Source: Nymphaea colorata
Lineage: Eukaryota; Streptophyta; Magnoliopsida; Nymphaeales; Nymphaeaceae
Reading direction: 5' to 3'
DNA: 64,000 nt
Assembly: GCF_008831285.2 (NCBI RefSeq)
Contig: NC_045140.1
Location: 23,578,131 to 23,642,130 of the forward strand
Shown here: in pieces, positions 52,155 to 64,000 of the stretch
How positions within the stretch are numbered: the first letter of the stretch is position 1
Layout: the number at the start of each line of letters is the position of its first letter
Translations under genes and position numbers: made by a program
The notes under the pieces: generated by a model
What the model was told of the DNA's origin: nothing
Database searches by the model: none
The model's input: only the letters and a program-made list of their open reading frames with translations

Positions 52155-54503
52155 TGTGGAAGTGGCAGAGCCTATGTTCAGGGATTTGTTGGCTGAAACA
52201 TTCTTAGGTGGTTTCAAGTGGTCTGCACTTAGGTAGGCCGGTGGATAAGCATCTTGGACCTCACACCGACTTTTTCTTGGGACGAGCCCAATAGCTTTGA
52301 AGGGCACCTTGGATTGTTCTCGGAGGTCAAGCATTCTTCAAGTGACAAGGGGGTTGGTGAGTAATGGAGAACCAACAGGACTTGTCAAGACCAGTCGACC
52401 GATATGATGATTGATCGCGAGTGACCTATAACGAATTTGGATTTAAATTCATGTATGAGTGATTAGGTGGAGAGGGGTTGCTTTATACATCTTAGTTTGT
52501 GCTGGGGATTTATGTCCGTCCGGGCTTTCCAATCGTTATAATAATTCTGTCCTCACAACTTCGGCGAACTAAGTCGTCAGGCTTTTTGGCGGGGGACGTA
52601 TCACTAGGCTCGACTTCAACTTCGTAGGCGTTGAACACAAAAGTTGGAGGTATTCGAAATCACACCCTAACCACTCAAGATTGCAAAAACACACCTAAGG
52701 TTTCCGAATAAAAAAGTCCATAAGGACATATTCTGTCAAGATAATTGTTAAACCAGGAAAAGATTACCCTTTTGCCTTGTAAAAATTGGCATAAGAATGA
52801 AAATAACCTCGTGGATACACAAGTTTCCTTTAGATTACTTTCTGCAGAAAATAAAGAAAAAATATATTTATCAAAATAATTAGATTAAAAATTTTAAGTA
52901 AATTGAGTATTGACCTACTGATATTGTTGGGCATATTTGAAGAGAGTAATACAAACTAAGAAACTTAAAATTTGTTTTATTTGAAAAGGACTACATTAGT
53001 GTTAGACTTGGAAGTAAATTTGATATCGTTGGCCAAGTTATGCAGATTCATATTAATGTGTTTAGAAATAATGGAAAATGTAGAATCCTAGTTTATTTTC
53101 TTGAAATGCTTACATTTAACTGGTCCTCCTCGAGGGACAATGCAAAATTACATACCATTACAAAGTTAAAATGCCAGGTACCAAAAAGACAAGCAGACAA
53201 GATATAACCACAATACAATTACGTAAGCAATACAAATTATTAGAAAAATAAACGCATGAGAAACATGATAATAAGTAAAAACGGAGATCAAAGTAACAAA
53301 AACAGTACTTACTAGATTGCAGCTTCATTCAAATTAGAATGCAGTATGACAAAAAAGGAAAACAAAGAGCCAAGACAAAGCAATCAAATAAGTTAAGAAT
53401 ACCCAACAGAAAGCAAAAAATAAATCGGTTGAGTTCCCTGTCATCCCTATTTTTGCGGGAACCAGAGCTTCTGAGTTCAAAGGCAAGATTTCCATTTACA
53501 AAGAAGATTTTAGTAAACTTCAGTGTCTTCAACAACATGAATTCGTGACAAACAAAATAAATGTCTCAAATATATTGTCATGTCACTTATTCATTTATAA
53601 TTATATAATGTATAGTTGTATACTATCAAATCTGATCAAAATTAATCAAGAGTGCAACAAAATCTAGTGAATTCTGACAATAGAAGCTTTTCAGTAATCA
53701 AGGTCCCAACAAAATCTAGTGAATTCTGTCAATAGAAGCTTTTCAGTAATCAAGGTCCCAACCTGGTAACCAACCACAATTTGAGCAGATAACTAACCTT
53801 AAACAATTTCCATGGAGTAAAGCACATTAGATTAGTCAAGTTACAAACATTAATGCTTTCGAAATGTGCACATGGCTGTGTACCTGTCCCATGACATTAT
53901 GTTGCCAAGCTGAGTGTCAGATAGGACATTTAATAGAATGTCAGATATTTACAGCAGAATGGACAATTGATTGTCCATTTCTTTTATTTGTATATAACTC
54001 GTGTCACTCTAGATAAAAGAGCAGAAAAGACATCAAAAGAATACAATTGATGTTCAAAAACATCGGAGGATTTTTATCTTATGTATGATTACAAACACAA
54101 GGAAACCATCTGAAATGCTACTGGAAACAACAATATAGACATAGACAACCTTTTTCCTTTATATAGGCAAGCTAACAATAGACAGATGCCAACCAGTTTG
54201 AGCCAAAGCATCTTTGAACCCCTGCAACTTGAAGGTGCTAAGTCCAATCCCTTAGCCAGGTGGTTGAAAAATCTTGTCCGAGAATTATGGAATAGGTGAC
54301 TATAAACAAGACAAAAAGAAAAGTACATATTACGACAAAGGAATAGAGGAAAAATGCCATCATAGGCAACAAAACCTAAACAGCTTTTCCAACCAATACT
54401 TCAGATTGCTCTTGGAAAAACAATTTGATAGCTTACCTTTCCAGTGGCAGGATTAGTGATGAATGCACTATGAAAAGAATTATTAAAAGAACAAAAAAAA
54501 AAA
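52155..54503. other. Intergenic downstream of the isoamylase gene
   Basis: No gene recognised. The part at 52160-52640 is GC-richer and may be retroelement-derived. The part near 54503 should hold the 3' UTR of the isoamylase gene. A 52-bp tandem duplication lies at 53655-53761. Confidence 0.45.
53655..53761. repeat. 52-bp tandem duplication
   Basis: Two copies of a unit starting 'caacaaaatctagtgaattc' at 53655 and 53707; they differ by one base (tgacaat / tgtcaat) in the part compared. Confidence 0.9.
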
Positions 54504-57500
54504 TCAGCCTACTGGTTGGGCTTCAAAAAGAGCACAGCTGTGGGACTTCATTTCATAGCTTGATCTGTAGAAGATTGATATAAAGGTCAGAACGAGCACA
54601 AATTATAGCTCTATACACTAACTTGCCAATATGGTATATCTAATAAAGCGAAACTGAAGAATGAAACAAACGGAAATAGTAAAACAGAAAGAAGACTTGG
54701 GCTTAGTAATCTACCTCGTAGCTGGCTGATCAAGGGGAGAACCCTTCATTGAGAAAAATGTGGGATATGGAAGAGCAGTGTCAACTAGACAAAACCTACA
54801 AAAGGACAACGATTAATGTGGATTAGGATGGAAAATTGCTGGACTGGAAAAAAAAAAGGAATGCAATATAATGACTTATGAGAAATATCCAGGTATGGAA
54901 ACTCTATCAGAAGCCAAAAAGAGGAAAAGGAAAATATGAAGGTTGATTTCTTTAGCCAATCACATCAGCAACTCATATCACATAAGAGGTGTCAAGCATT
55001 TTGCCGTCTCTGAAGCATAACTTTCGTCATGGTTTTCATCATGTTTTTCCCTTTCTACTTCTGACATATTTATCTAATTTTCCATTGTGATCCACAGATA
55101 TTTGTCCAACAGCAATATATCAACTTTCCAGTTTTTCCTTACTGGATTATCTCCTGTTTTTATCAACCACATACCACAATGACATGACATCACACCCACA
55201 ACAATTATCCAGTGCAGTTGCCTTTGATACTATAAAAGGTAATCACAGAGAAATCTTCCATTGGTGTTGAATCCTTGCAGGCTTATCAGGGCATACAACA
55301 ACTTATGGCCATAAAGGATTTGTGAGTTTTGAGCTAAGTTGCTTCCAAGGGTTATTCACATACACAAACACTTTGAAGAATCCAAGCAGCTACATCTACA
55401 TGATGCACATCTATGGGTGAAGCACTTCATCTATTATACAAGTTCTGACCCATGTTGAACATAGTTTTTGAAATGCTTTAAGACAACGAAGACCTCACAC
55501 AAATGCACTTTCATCCAGCTGCATCAATTAACAAAAGAACCATGGCAATTATCATAGGCAACAGAAGACAATCTAATAGCTAGTGAACTAACACATGTTA
55601 AATATCTTGGTCCCAAACTACGAGAAAGAACATCTATACATGAATTTACCATGCCAGGTCTGTTGGAAGTTGAGGAAGACCAACTGTTATTGAGCAATCA
55701 CAAGCATTGAAGGCAAGATATAAATCTCCAGCAATGAGCTTTGAACCCCTCTCACCCTTCTTTTTTTTCACAGTGACGGAAAGGAACTTGCTGCAAGAGC
55801 ATTTAATTAACTCCCAGCACACAATAACATGCATGACAAAATCATAATCCCAAAAGGCTATCAGTAAATGTATCAGATTTGGAATCATAATAAAAGATTA
55901 TTTAAATCAAAATGTACACCATGATTGTAAGTATCAGAATAATGTCATGTGCATATCTCAAAATAAACTATTACTATTTGATAGTCAGTTCTTCTGCATA
56001 AAAACTGTCCATTACTTTCTTGCGATTAAACCAAAGAGGCAATGCAAGTCACAAATGCACAACTGGTGACACCCATCATATTATGAACATTGAGTAAATT
56101 ATAATGGTTGAGCATATACTGAACAAGCACTGAGATGCTTATATCAATACCAACAGGTTTTAGTAACACACACTGACACACATTTGACAACCTGCGGAAC
56201 TCCAAACATATCCAATTCTGGAGGACAAATTGATCGATGTCTCTATAAATATCTGCACCTAAACCTTGAAGTCTTGAATGCAGAATAAATCTGGATAAGA
56301 ACATCAATCTTGTTTAATCTAATATATCATCAGCTAATAAGAGGAGCCATATTAGGTTCATCTTAGCATGAGAGTGCATGGTATTTCCCTCTAAAGAACA
56401 CAAAAGAAAAGCTGCAAGCAACAAATGATTGGTGATATTCAAAACGACTGCCATTGCATATTTAATACAACAGTTTATTAAAAGAAATACCAAGGTAAGA
56501 AAAATACCTAGATGCATCATTCCACAGTGGCTCAGTTAAATTAGGTCCATGCCAATCTAGGTAACCAGCCTCTACGAAATTCTTCCTCTGAAACAATATA
56601 GTTTGGCAAAGCTCATCAGTAATTATGGCTACAGTCACTGCTAAGTTAAGATTAAGAACATAAACTACAGACTGAATCAACTAATATTAGGAAATTTCAT
56701 TATGGTGAACAATATTCAAGTACAAATACAAAATTTCTGCATAACAAGAGATATAAAACATAAAGACGAAGGAATTCTTTATTATGTATTCCAAGAATGA
56801 TTACAAACTAGCAAAGAAATTGAAATCGCATGACCAAAAGAATCATGTGCCTGCTGTTTGTGGACCGAACTCTCTTCAATTGCCCTACGTATGGTGTATC
56901 AAGAACCTCTATATGAGAATATATGCAGATATCCATAAACCCTTTCAGCTAGAACTTCTGCTTCACTCTTTGAACCTTTTCCAGATGCAAACTCCGAACC
57001 CTTTCAGGTACAACCTCTACCATCGATTTAAAACAATGTTTAAGAAGCAAGATGATTCTGATATCTCATGCCCTATATCACATGAATGCAGCGTTAAGTT
57101 TGTACGATATGGATCGGGTCACTCAGACCCAACCCATTTGATCCATTCGCCCAACACATCATGGGCGGTGGCATACTTGTGAATCTTAATGCTATTTTGT
57201 GTATTTTATGTTGTACCCTAAATTGTGATTAGTATATAATGATAACAGGCAGACGTCATTTGCTGTTGCTCTCTTTCATCTCTCTCTTGCTTGGACGTGC
57301 AACCTACTTCTCTTTTCCTCCTCCTGCATCTAACTTCATTCAGTGGTTTGGTATTAGATATCAAAATCTTACATGGTATCAGAGCCAGGTTTTTCGCTTG
57401 TTCATCCAATTCCACGCCTTGGTCCAAAACAAATACTCTAGTAATATCGTGCATTTCCAATGTGATGGTGGTGATGAGTTCATTTCAAATGAATTTACTA

Positions 57501-60500
57501 CTGAGTATTTACTAAATCATGGGATTACTAGACAGATTTCTTGTCTACACACACCACAACAGAATGGCTGAAAGAAAACATAGGCACATAGTTGAAAGTG
57601 CTCTCACCTCTCAGTATGATGCATAACACTGATATGCCCATGACTTTATGGACTGAAGTCTGCCATACTGTTGTTCATGTTATTAATCGACTGCCGCTAT
57701 CCATGCTTGAAAAAAAATCTCCATTCTTTATTTTACATCAAGAGCAGTCAAATTATGATGAGTTGTCTGTTTTTGAATGCATCTATTATGTTCATGTTGA
57801 TGTTTCTTTGAGAAATGAGTTTCAAGATCGAGTTGTCGTGTGTAGATTTGTGGGTTATGCAGAAAATTATAAAGGCTATCGCTGCTACAATCCAAAGACT
57901 GGACATGTGCATATTTCACGACATGTTGTTTTTGATGAGCTCAAGTTGAAGGATTTAAAGGAGCCACAAGCAACACTTAATGTTAGAAATGATGTATATG
58001 ACTCATGGCTGAATGCTGAAATATTAGACCAAGGAGCTGATACACACCACACACAAAGTGACAGAACTATTGATGAGCTCGAGACAGCCACAAACACTCA
58101 GATGGACAACATACCTTCATCTACTCAGACCAATAGCATGAGCATGACTTCACCTAATCGGTTTTCAGGAGTGGTGTATAATCGACGAACAGTTACAGCT
58201 GATCCAGAAACTGCCACTACTTGTCCACGTAGATCAAAACGTGTGCGGCACCCTATTGATAGATGGGTAAGTTATGATAATTTCTCTTTGGATTTTCAAT
58301 TCTTCATGACAGAATTGAACAAAAAGATGGAACCAAAATGCTATGAGCAAGCGTGCAAAAGCAAACATTGGATCGAGGCCATGAATGAAGAAATGGCTGC
58401 TTAAATGAATGTCAAACATGAGAGATTTTTCCTCGTCCAGATGGTAAGAATGTAGTGGGTTCAAAATGGGTTTACAAACTCAAGTATAAACCTGATGGAA
58501 GCATTGATAGATATAAGGTTCGACTCATGGCTAGAGGCCTCACTCAGCAGTACGGGGAAGATTATGATGAGACTTTCAGTCCAATCATCAAGATGGGAAC
58601 GATCTGGGTTATCATCTCTCTTGCCGTCTCATATGGTTGGAATTTATATCAATTGGATGTTAAAAATGTTTTTCTTCATGGCTTTCTAAAGGAAGAAGTT
58701 TACATGGAACAACCTGATATGCTACCAATGATCCAACCAAATGGGTGTGCAAATTACAAAAATCACTATATGAGCTTAAGCAAGCATCTCATTCATGGTT
58801 CGATAGATTTTCCCTCCATATACAACAGGCTGGTTTTCTCAAAAGTTCACTTGATCATTCCTTATTCACCTATCATTCATGTGAAGATACCACTTGGCTA
58901 CTCATATATGTAGATGACATAGTTCTTACTGGAAACTCTTCATGTCATATATCTTATGTTAAGGAGGTATTGTAACAAGAATTCAAGATGAAGGATCTCG
59001 ACGAACTACGGTATTTCTTGGGTATTGAGCTTGACAGAAAACGTGACACATTAACTCTTACGCAATATAAATACACTCTTGATATTTTGGATAGAGCAAA
59101 TATGACAAATTGCAAGCCCATAAATACACCTACTGTTCTCAACACAAAATTAAATGCCTCTGATGGGAGTGATGTCTACCCAAATCATAGTTTCTATCGG
59201 AGTACAGTTGGCATGTTGCAATATCTCACTTTTACACGCCCAGACATAGTATATGCTGTGAATCAAGTCTCTCAGTTTATGCACGCACCCACCGAAGGGA
59301 ATTTGGATGCTACCAAACGTATTTTGCATTATCTTAAGACTACTCTTGGGGATGGACTCGTCTACACAAGACAGTCAAGTGTTTTGAATGGCCACAACAT
59401 TTCCACTTATACTGATGCAGATTGGACAGGTGATCTAGACGATTGACGATCAGTTTCTAGTTATTGTCTCTTTATTGATTCCAATCTTATTTGTTGGAGT
59501 AGCAGGAAACAACGTACAGTTGCCAGATCTAGCACTGAGGCAGAATATAGGGCAATGGCTGCATGCACAACTGAAGCTTCATGGTTACGTCATCTGCTTG
59601 GGGAACTCTCCCTTCCCATTGCTCAGTCATCTCTATTTTGTGCCAACCAAAGTGCGATCAAGTTTGCCTTCAATCATGTTCTACATAATTGCACTAAGCA
59701 TATAAAGATTGATCAACACTTCATTCGTCAAAAGGTTGCAGAAGACGAGATTGTTCCCAAAACGAGATTGTTCCCACTTATATAGCCACGTCTGAACAAG
59801 TGGCTGATCTTTTTACCAATGGACTCACAGGGCACCATTTCTGGGAATTGAAGAATAAGTTGTGCATGATCAAACCCCATGCACAACCTGAGGGAGGCTG
59901 TTAAGTTTGTACGATATGGATCGGGTCACCCAGACCCAACCCATTTGATCCACACGCACAACACATCATGGGCGGTGGCATACTTGTAAATCTTAATGTT
60001 ATTTTGTGTATTTTATGTTGTACCCTAAATTGTGATTAGTATATAATGATAACAAGAGGCAGACGTCATTTGCTGCTGCTCTTTTTCATCTCTCTCTTGC
60101 TTGGACGTGCAGCCTACTTCTCTCTTCCTCCTCTTGCATCTAACTTCATTCGATGGTTTGGTATTAGATATCAAATACATGCAAGACCCAAAGGAAGGTC
60201 ACAATTTGGTTATCTTTGGAATTATATGAACATTTTTTTGTAAATTGTTTGAGAGAAAAGTCCTATATGTTGCAAAAATAAGGCTCTCATTGGGAATTGC
60301 AACAAAAGATGGAAACTAAAAGGATAAAAGTGAAACCCGAAGTATATATTGCCCTTTGTCCAGCCTCTTTCTCCCTCTGCCAAGCCAGGTAAGTTTTCTC
60401 ATCCTCCTTCATTCTCCTCCTCCACCACCCACCCTGCTTGGTGACTGCCGCACCAAAACCACCCTAGAACTCACAGCCATGTGACATACCCAATGCCTTT

Positions 60501-63500
60501 TGTTTTACGGGAATAAGGCCCAAGCTGCATTTACTTAGTTCCTTTGCAACAGCTGCCTTTGTGAATCTTTTAACAATTTACACTAACCTGACTTACACTT
60601 GTACCAGAAACACAAACAAAAATCAGTTAACAAACCACCTGGTCTGTTTGACTTGGAGCAGCAAGGCCAGTGAAGCTCTCTACACATCCTCCTACTTGAT
60701 GAATGAAAGGTCAACAACAAAGTTCTTTCTCATGTTAGAGGATGACTGACTTAGCATTCAGGTCTCTGAAAAACAGTGAACTGAAATATGTTTGTACTTG
60801 GGATTTTAATATAGGACATTAGCAGATTGATGAAAACATAATATACTTTGGATAATGTAGACAATTTGGGAATAAATTAAGATGCATGTGGTCACGAATG
60901 TCCAGAGCAAAAGGATGTTCTACAGGACTGAATGAAAACCAAAACTCATGCACAGATTTGAGCATAATGGACAAACAAACAATGAGAAGAGAACATGGAC
61001 GTAACATGGTCACAAAAAGTCCAATCTAAGCTAAATGTGGAAACAAGGCAGAGCTGGAAAATGTTTAGCTTGACTCTAAAAGAAGGAAATAATTGAGAAT
61101 CTGGCCAAAATACTGTTGACATATTAAATAGAAATTTTTATACACGACACAAGGACATGCTAGCATAACCAGAACCCACTCCACTCATGCACATCTCCGA
61201 TTTCCTCTCACCAGATCCACTCATGCTCCCATTGCCTCTCCTTTGCCTTGCCTCTACTATGCTTGCCTAGCAGGATTGACTTTTATTGTTAATCATTCAG
61301 AGAAGAGTACTAGTTGATATTATCCAAGCTTCTACCATCCGTAATTTATCTGACGCTCAATATGTTTGATGCATCTCAGTTTTGTGGCACCCTAGATTGG
61401 ACATGCGCAAAGTACCATAGACTTTTACCATTAAATCAACTTGTTCAACAGTAGGCCAGATAACCTTTTTAAGTAACGTGAATTTGAATTTGATGCTGCA
61501 AGTGAAAACAATATTACAGTTGGATGCTTTTAACATGTAGTGATATGAAATTATGAAAAAAGTCAACAGATACTAAATATATCCAAGTGACATTAATAAC
61601 CACAGTAACAAAATTGCATGACATTCATATGCTACTTGCCTGAAACAGCTCACGCTTCTCCTTCCTTAATGCACTAAGAAATGTAAGGAACTGACAAGTT
61701 TGAATACCAAAATCTGTATGCAGACCACTCCAATCAAATGATTTCCTAAAACACCAGCAGAATCAGAACTTTAAACAATGAACAGAAGATTCAAAAATTA
61801 TGATCTTATAAGATACAGAATCCTCAGGATGAAATACCCAGAAGTTGAGTAAAAGAAGATACTCAACTTCCGTAAAAAGTTTTTTGATGTTTTGTAAGTA
61901 AAATTGCAGAAAACTCTTCTTTTCGGAATTCCAGCAGTTTTCTGACAAAACTAAAATTAGAAAAAAAAAAATGAAACTTCAGAGAGATCATTCTGAGAAT
62001 TTGTTGAGAACAAGATTTGCGATCCATCTATAAGTACACCCACTGTTTGTTTATCATATTTCCATTTTCAAGTATATGCTATGCCACAAGGGTGCGGATG
62101 CGATACGGGGATACGGGTGTGGATACGGCAATTTTCAAAATTTTCGGATACGCGGACACGGCTACATTAAATATTCTAAAAATGATAAGATTAAAAAAAA
62201 CATTAAATTAATAGTTCACTCTTACAATCTTGTGAGAAAATGTGTTTTATCACAAAAGTACTGAATATTTGAAAGGATTGTTCATGGAAATAATTGGATG
62301 CATCACAAAAAATTGATAAAATGAAAAAAAAAAATTTATTTTTTATTTTTTGCCGTGTCCTAGCCGAGTCCCGTGTCGGAGAGTCGATACGGGTACGCGG
62401 TCTCTTTAGCCGCGTCCATGTGACATAGAGTATATGTTTTAAGGTTGTCTGTCCACAAAATAACCTTTTATTTATTTTTTAGCATTTTATTTTTGTATGT
62501 TAATTTCTTTTATTCTGGGTGTTCATCCTCTTCAAGTATTCCCTTCTTAAAATCTATCTCATTCTCTTCAACCATTCTTCTTCTCAAATATGATGCCTAA
62601 TTTCTCGAAGTCCTAGTATTTTCTCTTGGTTTTTGACCTTACTATTATCTAGATGTCAAAAAATGTATTTCTTAAAGACAATCTCAAGAAAGAGGTTTAT
62701 ATAGATCCTCATCTACATTATATTATTAAACAAGAGAAAGTTTTAAAACTCTAACAACTTAAAAGTTAAAACAAACGCCAAAGGCTTGGTATGAAAAATT
62801 CAGTAAAGTTGCTACTAATTTTGGTTTAGGATTATGTTTTACGGACACTGCTTTGTTTGAAACAAGGACAAAAACCAAACAGTTTTATATCCAGATCAAT
62901 GCCAATAACAGGGAGCAAATCAAATTAAGCAAATGCTGAAGGAGACACTTTGAAATGACAAATCTTAGATACCCAAGGTATTTCTTGGGTATATAAATTG
63001 CCTAAGGTCCAAAAGGTATATTTCCCTTTGAATGAATTTTGCTGCAGATATTGCTGACAGATCAGGTATGGTAATAAGCAAGATAATATCAAAGTGATTA
63101 ATGCAAAAATAAGAACTGACAGCAGAGAAATTCTCAACAGTCAAGAGAGAGATTGCAATTCAAATATGTTAATTTTTTCCCAAAAAACACTCGGAGAGAT
63201 TTTGCAGAACATATTGTGGTATGATCATGATATTTTCATGAAAAATTGAAAGACAATATTTATTTTTAACATATAACAAGAACTGTGTTTCTCCTCTTTT
63301 TATTTATTTTGGAAATATTATCACAATATCTTGAAAATATTGCCAACATTTATGACTAACACGAGAATTTGCCAGAATAGAAAATGAGTTGATCATTAAT
63401 TTATTTTTCCTCTTAATACAAGAACCACAGGAATAGTGCTGCCACCTCAATTGCAATGACCACTTAACCACACCCAGCACCAGTTCATGCATTAAAAATA

Positions 63501-63874
63501 TTTACTCCAACCACTTGCAAAGTTTATTGTTTTACTTTTAAGTTATATTTTTCTGCCCAATAAACCATTTTGCCAATGCAGTCCTCTACAGAAAACTGGT
63601 TTACTGGACAATTTTAAGTAAAACATCCAACAAAAACGCGTATGCCTGCTCTTACACTCAACATCATGAAGGATCAAACTACGGGAAAAAACATGCTGCA
63701 ATATACTTCAGTAATTTCAATGGTCATTATGGTAGGAAATGAAAAAAAAAAAATGCAAACAGAGTACCTGTTAATATAGAGTGGTGACCCTCCTGTTGAT
63801 TGACCATATTCATCACCCATATTGACAATAGGAACACCAAGCGACACATAGAGGATGAACAGAAAATTGTGAAT
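54504..63874 (-). CDS. ISA2: Isoamylase 2-like protein, C-terminal part (gene continues past window)
   Basis: Six 3' exons: 63874-63768, 61745-61640, 56587-56508, 55790-55650, 54795-54715 and 54564-54504 (stop TGA at 54506-54504). They encode the last 191 residues in one frame. The GH13 isoamylase end is clear: LGVPIVNMGDEYGQSTGGSP, then LFQRKNFVEAGYLDWHGP, SKFLSVTVK, DLYLAFNACD, LVDTALPYPTFF and SYEMKSHSCALFEA at the C-terminus. These agree better with isoamylase 2 than with ISA1 or ISA3; in particular the GHTKGGNNN-type segment after GDE is absent. ISA2 is a catalytically inactive partner that forms a complex with ISA1 in plastids and trims glucans during amylopectin synthesis. The plastid transit peptide and most of the barrel lie beyond 64000. 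The second intron uses a GC donor (CAG|GCAAGT at 61640/61639) and is ~5.05 kb because a copia element lies in it. Function is by family, not tested here. Confidence 0.88.
57092..60179 (+). mobile_element. Ty1/copia LTR retrotransposon, internally deleted
   Basis: Two LTRs of about 281 bp: 57092-57373 and 59899-60179. The right LTR starts TGTTAAG; the left has decayed to CGTTAAG. Both end in ACA. By eye they differ by about 14 substitutions plus small indels. The primer site TGGTATCAGAGCC (initiator Met tRNA type, standard for plant copia) follows the left LTR at 57374, and a purine-rich tract (gagggaggc) precedes the right one. The flanks TGCAG (57087-57091) and TGCAA (60180-60184) look like a 5-bp target duplication with one change. 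The interior is only ~2.5 kb: gag, protease and the start of integrase are missing. It sits in sense-opposite orientation in an intron of the isoamylase gene. Confidence 0.93.
57400..59840 (+). pseudogene. Broken copia pol: integrase part, reverse transcriptase, RNase H
   Basis: The order of domains is copia-type: integrase core end (FQCDGGDEF, HTPQQNG) at ~57455-57570, the integrase-RT linker (~57600-58400), reverse transcriptase (~58460-59000, with LDVKNVFLHG and YVDD), and RNase H (~59410-59800, with ADWTG and STEAEYRAMA). The frame is broken several times: after QQNG near 57568, near 58403, near 58740, at a stop near 58974, after DLDD near 59446, and again near 59760. The 5' half is gone. 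It cannot make a working polyprotein. Confidence 0.92.
62079..62428. mobile_element. 350-bp hAT-like MITE with perfect 8-bp TSD
   Basis: AGTATATG occurs at 62071-62078 and 62429-62436. Just inside, the left end 'atgccacaagggtgcgg' and the complement of the right end 'ccgcgtccatgtgacat' are inverted repeats with few mismatches. The interior is AT-rich with 'gatacggg' phrases near the ends, as in the element at 24363-25106. It lies in the isoamylase intron 61746-63767. Confidence 0.75.
62640..62880 (+). pseudogene. Copia reverse-transcriptase fragment
   Basis: Across shifted frames the DNA reads LDVK, then VFLKDNLKKEVYIDP, then KQTPKAWYEKFS and DTALFET, the order seen in the copia reverse transcriptase. 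Frameshifts and stops break it. It is not part of the element at 57092-60179, being 2.5 kb away, and no LTRs were found for it. Confidence 0.7.
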
Positions 63875-64000
63875 CTGCAAAACAAAGAAAAGTCAGAATC
63901 AAGCACAACAACAGGAATTTTCAGAAATTACCACTGTAATTTCCAAAGTAGAGGGGCCACCTGTCTCAATCGTATTTCTAGAACACTACTTTTACTCGAT
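63875..64000. other. Intron of the isoamylase gene
   Basis: Sequence upstream of the exon acceptor at 63875-63876 (TTTTGCAG on the minus strand). No exon is seen before the window ends, so the 5' part of the gene lies outside. Confidence 0.6.

Noticed and set aside
54435-54469. Extra small exon (reads AFITNPATGK on the minus strand, with AG and GT borders)
   Set aside because: It lies downstream of a good isoamylase stop codon at 54506-54504 and matches nothing in the family; a chance splice-like stretch or 3' UTR.

Overview
The window is nuclear DNA from a flowering plant. The evidence is spliced genes with GT-AG introns, plant-specific gene families, long AT-rich spacers, many (TA)n and (GA)n microsatellites, and plant-type Ty1/copia, LINE and hAT-like insertions. 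The species cannot be named from the sequence. Nothing looks like a grass (no GC-rich coding bias). Density is about one gene per 10 kb.

Layout. (1) 0-14 kb: two tandem, same-strand (-) GT47 exostosin-family glycosyltransferase genes with identical four-exon structure. Copy A is 1727-5836 and copy B is 7202-13605. They predict 474 and 470 aa, and the last exon is 669 nt in both. Copy A carries a small TIR element in intron 3. Copy B carries a seven-copy 97-bp minisatellite in intron 3. (2) 14-22 kb: repeat-dominated spacer with microsatellites, a LINE 3' remnant (19.4-20.4 kb), a tiny LINE-tail insertion with a perfect 16-bp target duplication (17.6 kb), and a hAT-like repeat (21-22 kb). (3) 23-28 kb, +: a seven-exon CRCK3-like receptor kinase (502 aa) with a 744-bp hAT-like insertion in intron 2. 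(4) 30.6-36.2 kb, -: a seven-exon CLC anion transporter (798 aa), CLC-c/CLC-g type, with Ala in place of the gating Glu. (5) 42.3-46.2 kb, -: a nine-exon TLP8-type tubby-like protein (395 aa, no F-box). (6) 54.5-64 kb, -: the 3' six exons of an isoamylase-2-like gene (191 aa, 5' part outside the window). It has a GC-AG intron of about 5 kb that holds a 3.1-kb Ty1/copia element with internal deletion and flanking LTRs. The next intron holds a MITE with an 8-bp duplication and another copia fragment.

The genes do not form a pathway; this is ordinary mixed plant gene space. GT47 enzymes act on cell-wall or glycan polymers in the Golgi, CLC acts at endomembranes, CRCK at the plasma membrane, and ISA2 in plastid starch synthesis. 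I saw no convincing new biological system. The points of most interest are altered key residues (CLC gating Glu to Ala; kinase HRD to HCD plus a changed glycine loop), the intron-rich ISA2-like gene with a GC donor, a frame-preserving CLC intron, and several insertions whose target duplications can be read directly.
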